A DNA stretch of 64,000 bases from Hirschia sp964342355 (GTDB lineage Bacteria > Pseudomonadota > Alphaproteobacteria > Caulobacterales > Hyphomonadaceae), in assembly GCA_964342355.1 (NCBI GenBank), contig CAYFFG010000001.1, positions 1 through 64,000 on the forward strand. Reading direction: 5' to 3'. Shown here piece by piece: positions 62,200 to 64,000 of the stretch. A model generated the notes under the pieces. That model ran no database searches. It saw nothing but the letters and a program-made list of their open reading frames with translations, and was not told where the DNA came from. The position numbers and the translations under genes are program-made. Numbering within the stretch: the first letter of the stretch is position 1; every line of letters begins with the position of its first letter.

Positions 62200-63183
62200 T
62201 TGCCCAAATTAACTTCCGGATCAAGATTGTCTCAAATTCTTGGCGCAGCTGTCATAATGTTCGGTCTGTGCGCATGCGAGCAAGCCCAATCTGCACTTGT
62301 AGAAACTGCGCCCACTGCGTCCAATGAGGGAGAAATTATCGCTGCGACGGTGGAAGGACACGCCATCTATGTCAGCGATGTAGAACTTGAAGCCGAAGCG
62401 CAGGGCGTCATCAAAGCGGGTGAGGAACTTGATCCTACCCGTCCGCAATTTACGCGCATATTGAATTCACTGATTGATGATCATTTGCTTGCCCAGGAAG
62501 CTGTGCGCCGCAATCTGGATAAAGATCCTTATGTACAGCATCGACTAAAAGTGATCCGTGACCGTTTGCTCGGAAATATGCTCTTATCTGAGGGCGTAGA
62601 CGAAGCGGCAATCCAGAAATACTACGAGACATCGGTCAATTTAAAACAGATTCAACTTGGCGAAGAGTACGCTGTTCGCCAAATTGTGCTTCCGACACAA
62701 GAAGCTGCTGAGGCTGTTATCCAGCAAATGCGTGGTGACACTGATTTTGCTGTTTTGGCAGCTAATCGCTCGATAGATGGCGCAACGCGGCTTGAGGGAG
62801 GCTATCTCGGGTTCATCAACCCAGAGGCGGCAGACCCGGTCCTCGCTAATGCTATCCTGAATACGCCGATTGGAGGCGTCTCAAAACCGTTTGAAACGCG
62901 TCTAGGTTGGCACATTATCAAGGTTGAGGAAAAACGCCCGGAGCCTTTGCCTTCGCTTCAGGACCTGCGTCCGCAAATATATGACTTCCTGATAGCCAGC
63001 GAACTGGAACGTTTGCTGAAAAAGTTGCACAAAGACTCTTCAATCATACGTTCCTTTGAAGAGGTTGAAGGACCCGATGTCGACCCGTTTTTAACCCCGG
63101 CCGATGATGTGCAGGATTTGTTGGATCACGCAGAGGCAGCTCCTTCGCCGGGTGCGGATAGCAATGAAACTGAACCGAATTAA
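62200..63183 (+). CDS. parvulin-type peptidylprolyl isomerase lipoprotein
   Basis: A 327-residue exported protein. The N-terminus (LSQILGAAVIMFGLCACEQ) gives a signal peptide with a C after LCA, a lipobox-like end, so a lipoprotein is likely. A SurA/PrsA-like helical region (~60-150) precedes a parvulin domain (YAVRQIVLPTQEAAEAVIQQM, LEGGYLGFINPE, LGWHIIKVEEKRP). An acidic Glu/Pro-rich tail ends it. The TTG at 62200 is chosen because AAGGA (62185-62189) lies before it; a TTG at 62182 is possible. It precedes argJ by 30 bases, and the secA neighbourhood is conserved in alphaproteobacteria. It folds periplasmic or outer-membrane proteins. Confidence 0.92.
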   Translation: MPKLTSGSRLSQILGAAVIMFGLCACEQAQSALVETAPTASNEGEIIAATVEGHAIYVSDVELEAEAQGVIKAGEELDPTRPQFTRILNSLIDDHLLAQEAVRRNLDKDPYVQHRLKVIRDRLLGNMLLSEGVDEAAIQKYYETSVNLKQIQLGEEYAVRQIVLPTQEAAEAVIQQMRGDTDFAVLAANRSIDGATRLEGGYLGFINPEAADPVLANAILNTPIGGVSKPFETRLGWHIIKVEEKRPEPLPSLQDLRPQIYDFLIASELERLLKKLHKDSSIIRSFEEVEGPDVDPFLTPADDVQDLLDHAEAAPSPGADSNETEPN

Positions 63184-63213
63184 ACGGTTAGATTTGGTTC
63201 CTGGAGAAAATCT

Positions 63214-64000
63214 ATGAAATTGAAGCGTTCCCCTCTGGCGCCTGCTGCCTTTCCTGCGCTTCCGGACATAAAAGGCGTCACTTATGCTGTTGGCTCTATG
63301 GGCATGTATGGCGAGCGTAACGATGTCTTTGTTGCTAGGTTCGACAAACCTGCGGCCGCGGCAGGTGTGTTTACACGCTCTTTGACGCGGTCCGCTGATG
63401 TTGATTGGTGTCGAACCGCACTTGAAAACAGCGAAGGTCGTGCGCGGGTACTCGTGGTGAATGCTGGCAATTCAAATGCGTTTACTGGCGCTGCAGGGCT
63501 AGCAAAAAATAAGGCGACAGTCGAAGCAGCCACACAATTGTCTGGCTGTTCAGAGAACGAAGTTTATCTTGCTGCAACTGGCGTGATCGGCCAGCCGATC
63601 AAACCTCTTAGTCGTGTTGCCGATAAGATGAAAGACATCTGGCCAACGCTGGGTGAGGCGCGTATCGAAGATGCCGCGAAAGCTTTCATGACGACTGACA
63701 CTTTTGCGAAAGGTTCGTGTGCAAGCGCCGAGATTGACGGCGACATAATTCAGATTGCAGGCATAACCAAAGGCTCAGGCATGATAGCGCCCAATATGGC
63801 GACCATGCTGGCTTATGTTTTTACGGATGCAGCAATAACCCCAGAAGTTTTGCAAAGTCTGGTTTCCAAGCACGTTGAGACCACGTTCAATTCAATCACA
63901 GTCGACAGTGACACATCCACGTCCGACACGCTCATGGTTTTTGCGACGGGCGCCACGGGCCCTCTGATCGAAACCGTTTCAGATCCGCGACTGGAAGGTT
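63214..64000 (+). CDS. argJ: glutamate N-acetyltransferase/amino-acid acetyltransferase ArgJ, partial
   Basis: The first 262 codons of ArgJ; the gene runs off the window end. The ArgJ start PDIKGVTYAVGSMGMYG, LVVNAGNSNAFTG, and KGSGMIAPNMATMLAYVFTD with the autocleavage Ala-Thr pair in NMATM are present. The enzyme transfers acetyl groups between acetylornithine and glutamate in the cyclic arginine pathway. ATG 63214 follows TGGAGAAAA. It lies 30 bases after the parvulin lipoprotein gene, so they probably share a transcript. Confidence 0.95.
   Translation, partial: MKLKRSPLAPAAFPALPDIKGVTYAVGSMGMYGERNDVFVARFDKPAAAAGVFTRSLTRSADVDWCRTALENSEGRARVLVVNAGNSNAFTGAAGLAKNKATVEAATQLSGCSENEVYLAATGVIGQPIKPLSRVADKMKDIWPTLGEARIEDAAKAFMTTDTFAKGSCASAEIDGDIIQIAGITKGSGMIAPNMATMLAYVFTDAAITPEVLQSLVSKHVETTFNSITVDSDTSTSDTLMVFATGATGPLIETVSDPRLEG

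Overview
The window looks like a chromosomal stretch of a free-living, probably marine alphaproteobacterium, with the Caulobacterales/Hyphomonadales side as best guess. The evidence is gene content and order: CobS and CobT beside a J-domain protein and BolA, CarD with a 7Fe ferredoxin, an S4 protein and a SUV3-like helicase, xerD to aroK-aroB to a CNNM transporter, secA followed by a parvulin lipoprotein and argJ, plus a tRNA with CAU anticodon. The lineage is inferred from family knowledge; no rRNA or other decisive marker is present. It is draft sequence: two runs of exactly 100 N (17972-18071 and 28919-29018) are scaffold placeholders. Coding density is high and no insertion sequence, prophage, CRISPR array or rRNA was seen.

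0-13 kb: a GlxA-type regulator, an arsenite methyltransferase, panD with a small membrane protein, a SIMPL-domain protein, a tRNA, two GST-fold proteins, a divergent ClpP paralogue, an orphan membrane-anchored protein, a TIR-domain protein with four predicted membrane helices, rlmJ, a dienelactone hydrolase, a Bcr/CflA exporter and a nitrilase-family amidase. 13-21 kb: a FemAB-like protein, a patatin, ychF, a VOC protein, a pirin cut by a gap, yghU, pth and rplY. 21-24 kb: a BlaI-type repressor and a BlaR1-like M56 protease whose periplasmic part is an M23 endopeptidase, the most striking locus here. 24-33 kb: prs, pgeF, the tamA-tamB outer-membrane assembly pair and a secreted nuclease.

33-39 kb: the carD, fdxA, S4 and helicase cluster, a DUF3108 protein and rpmB. 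39-45 kb: an acyl-CoA-centred group (amidohydrolase, two thioesterase-fold proteins, an NTF2-like protein, a malyl-CoA lyase-like enzyme, an enoyl-CoA hydratase), then xerD. 45-51 kb: a large periplasmic protein with a small membrane partner, diverging from aroK-aroB-CNNM. 51-56 kb: a LuxR solo, bolA, a J-domain protein, cobS, cobT and a phytase-like lipoprotein. 56-64 kb: accA, a DUF481 outer-membrane protein, secA, a parvulin lipoprotein and the first 262 codons of argJ.

Most genes are single units or short operons. Convergent neighbours are packed very tightly: four pairs overlap by exactly four bases through shared stop codons and one pair abuts with no spacer. The best leads for new biology are the M56-M23 sensor fusion with its palindromic operator, the TIR-membrane protein, the uncharacterised periplasmic/small-membrane-protein pair at 45.8-47.8 kb, and a twin palindrome inside the carD promoter. 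No multi-gene system that is clearly new could be demonstrated from sequence alone.
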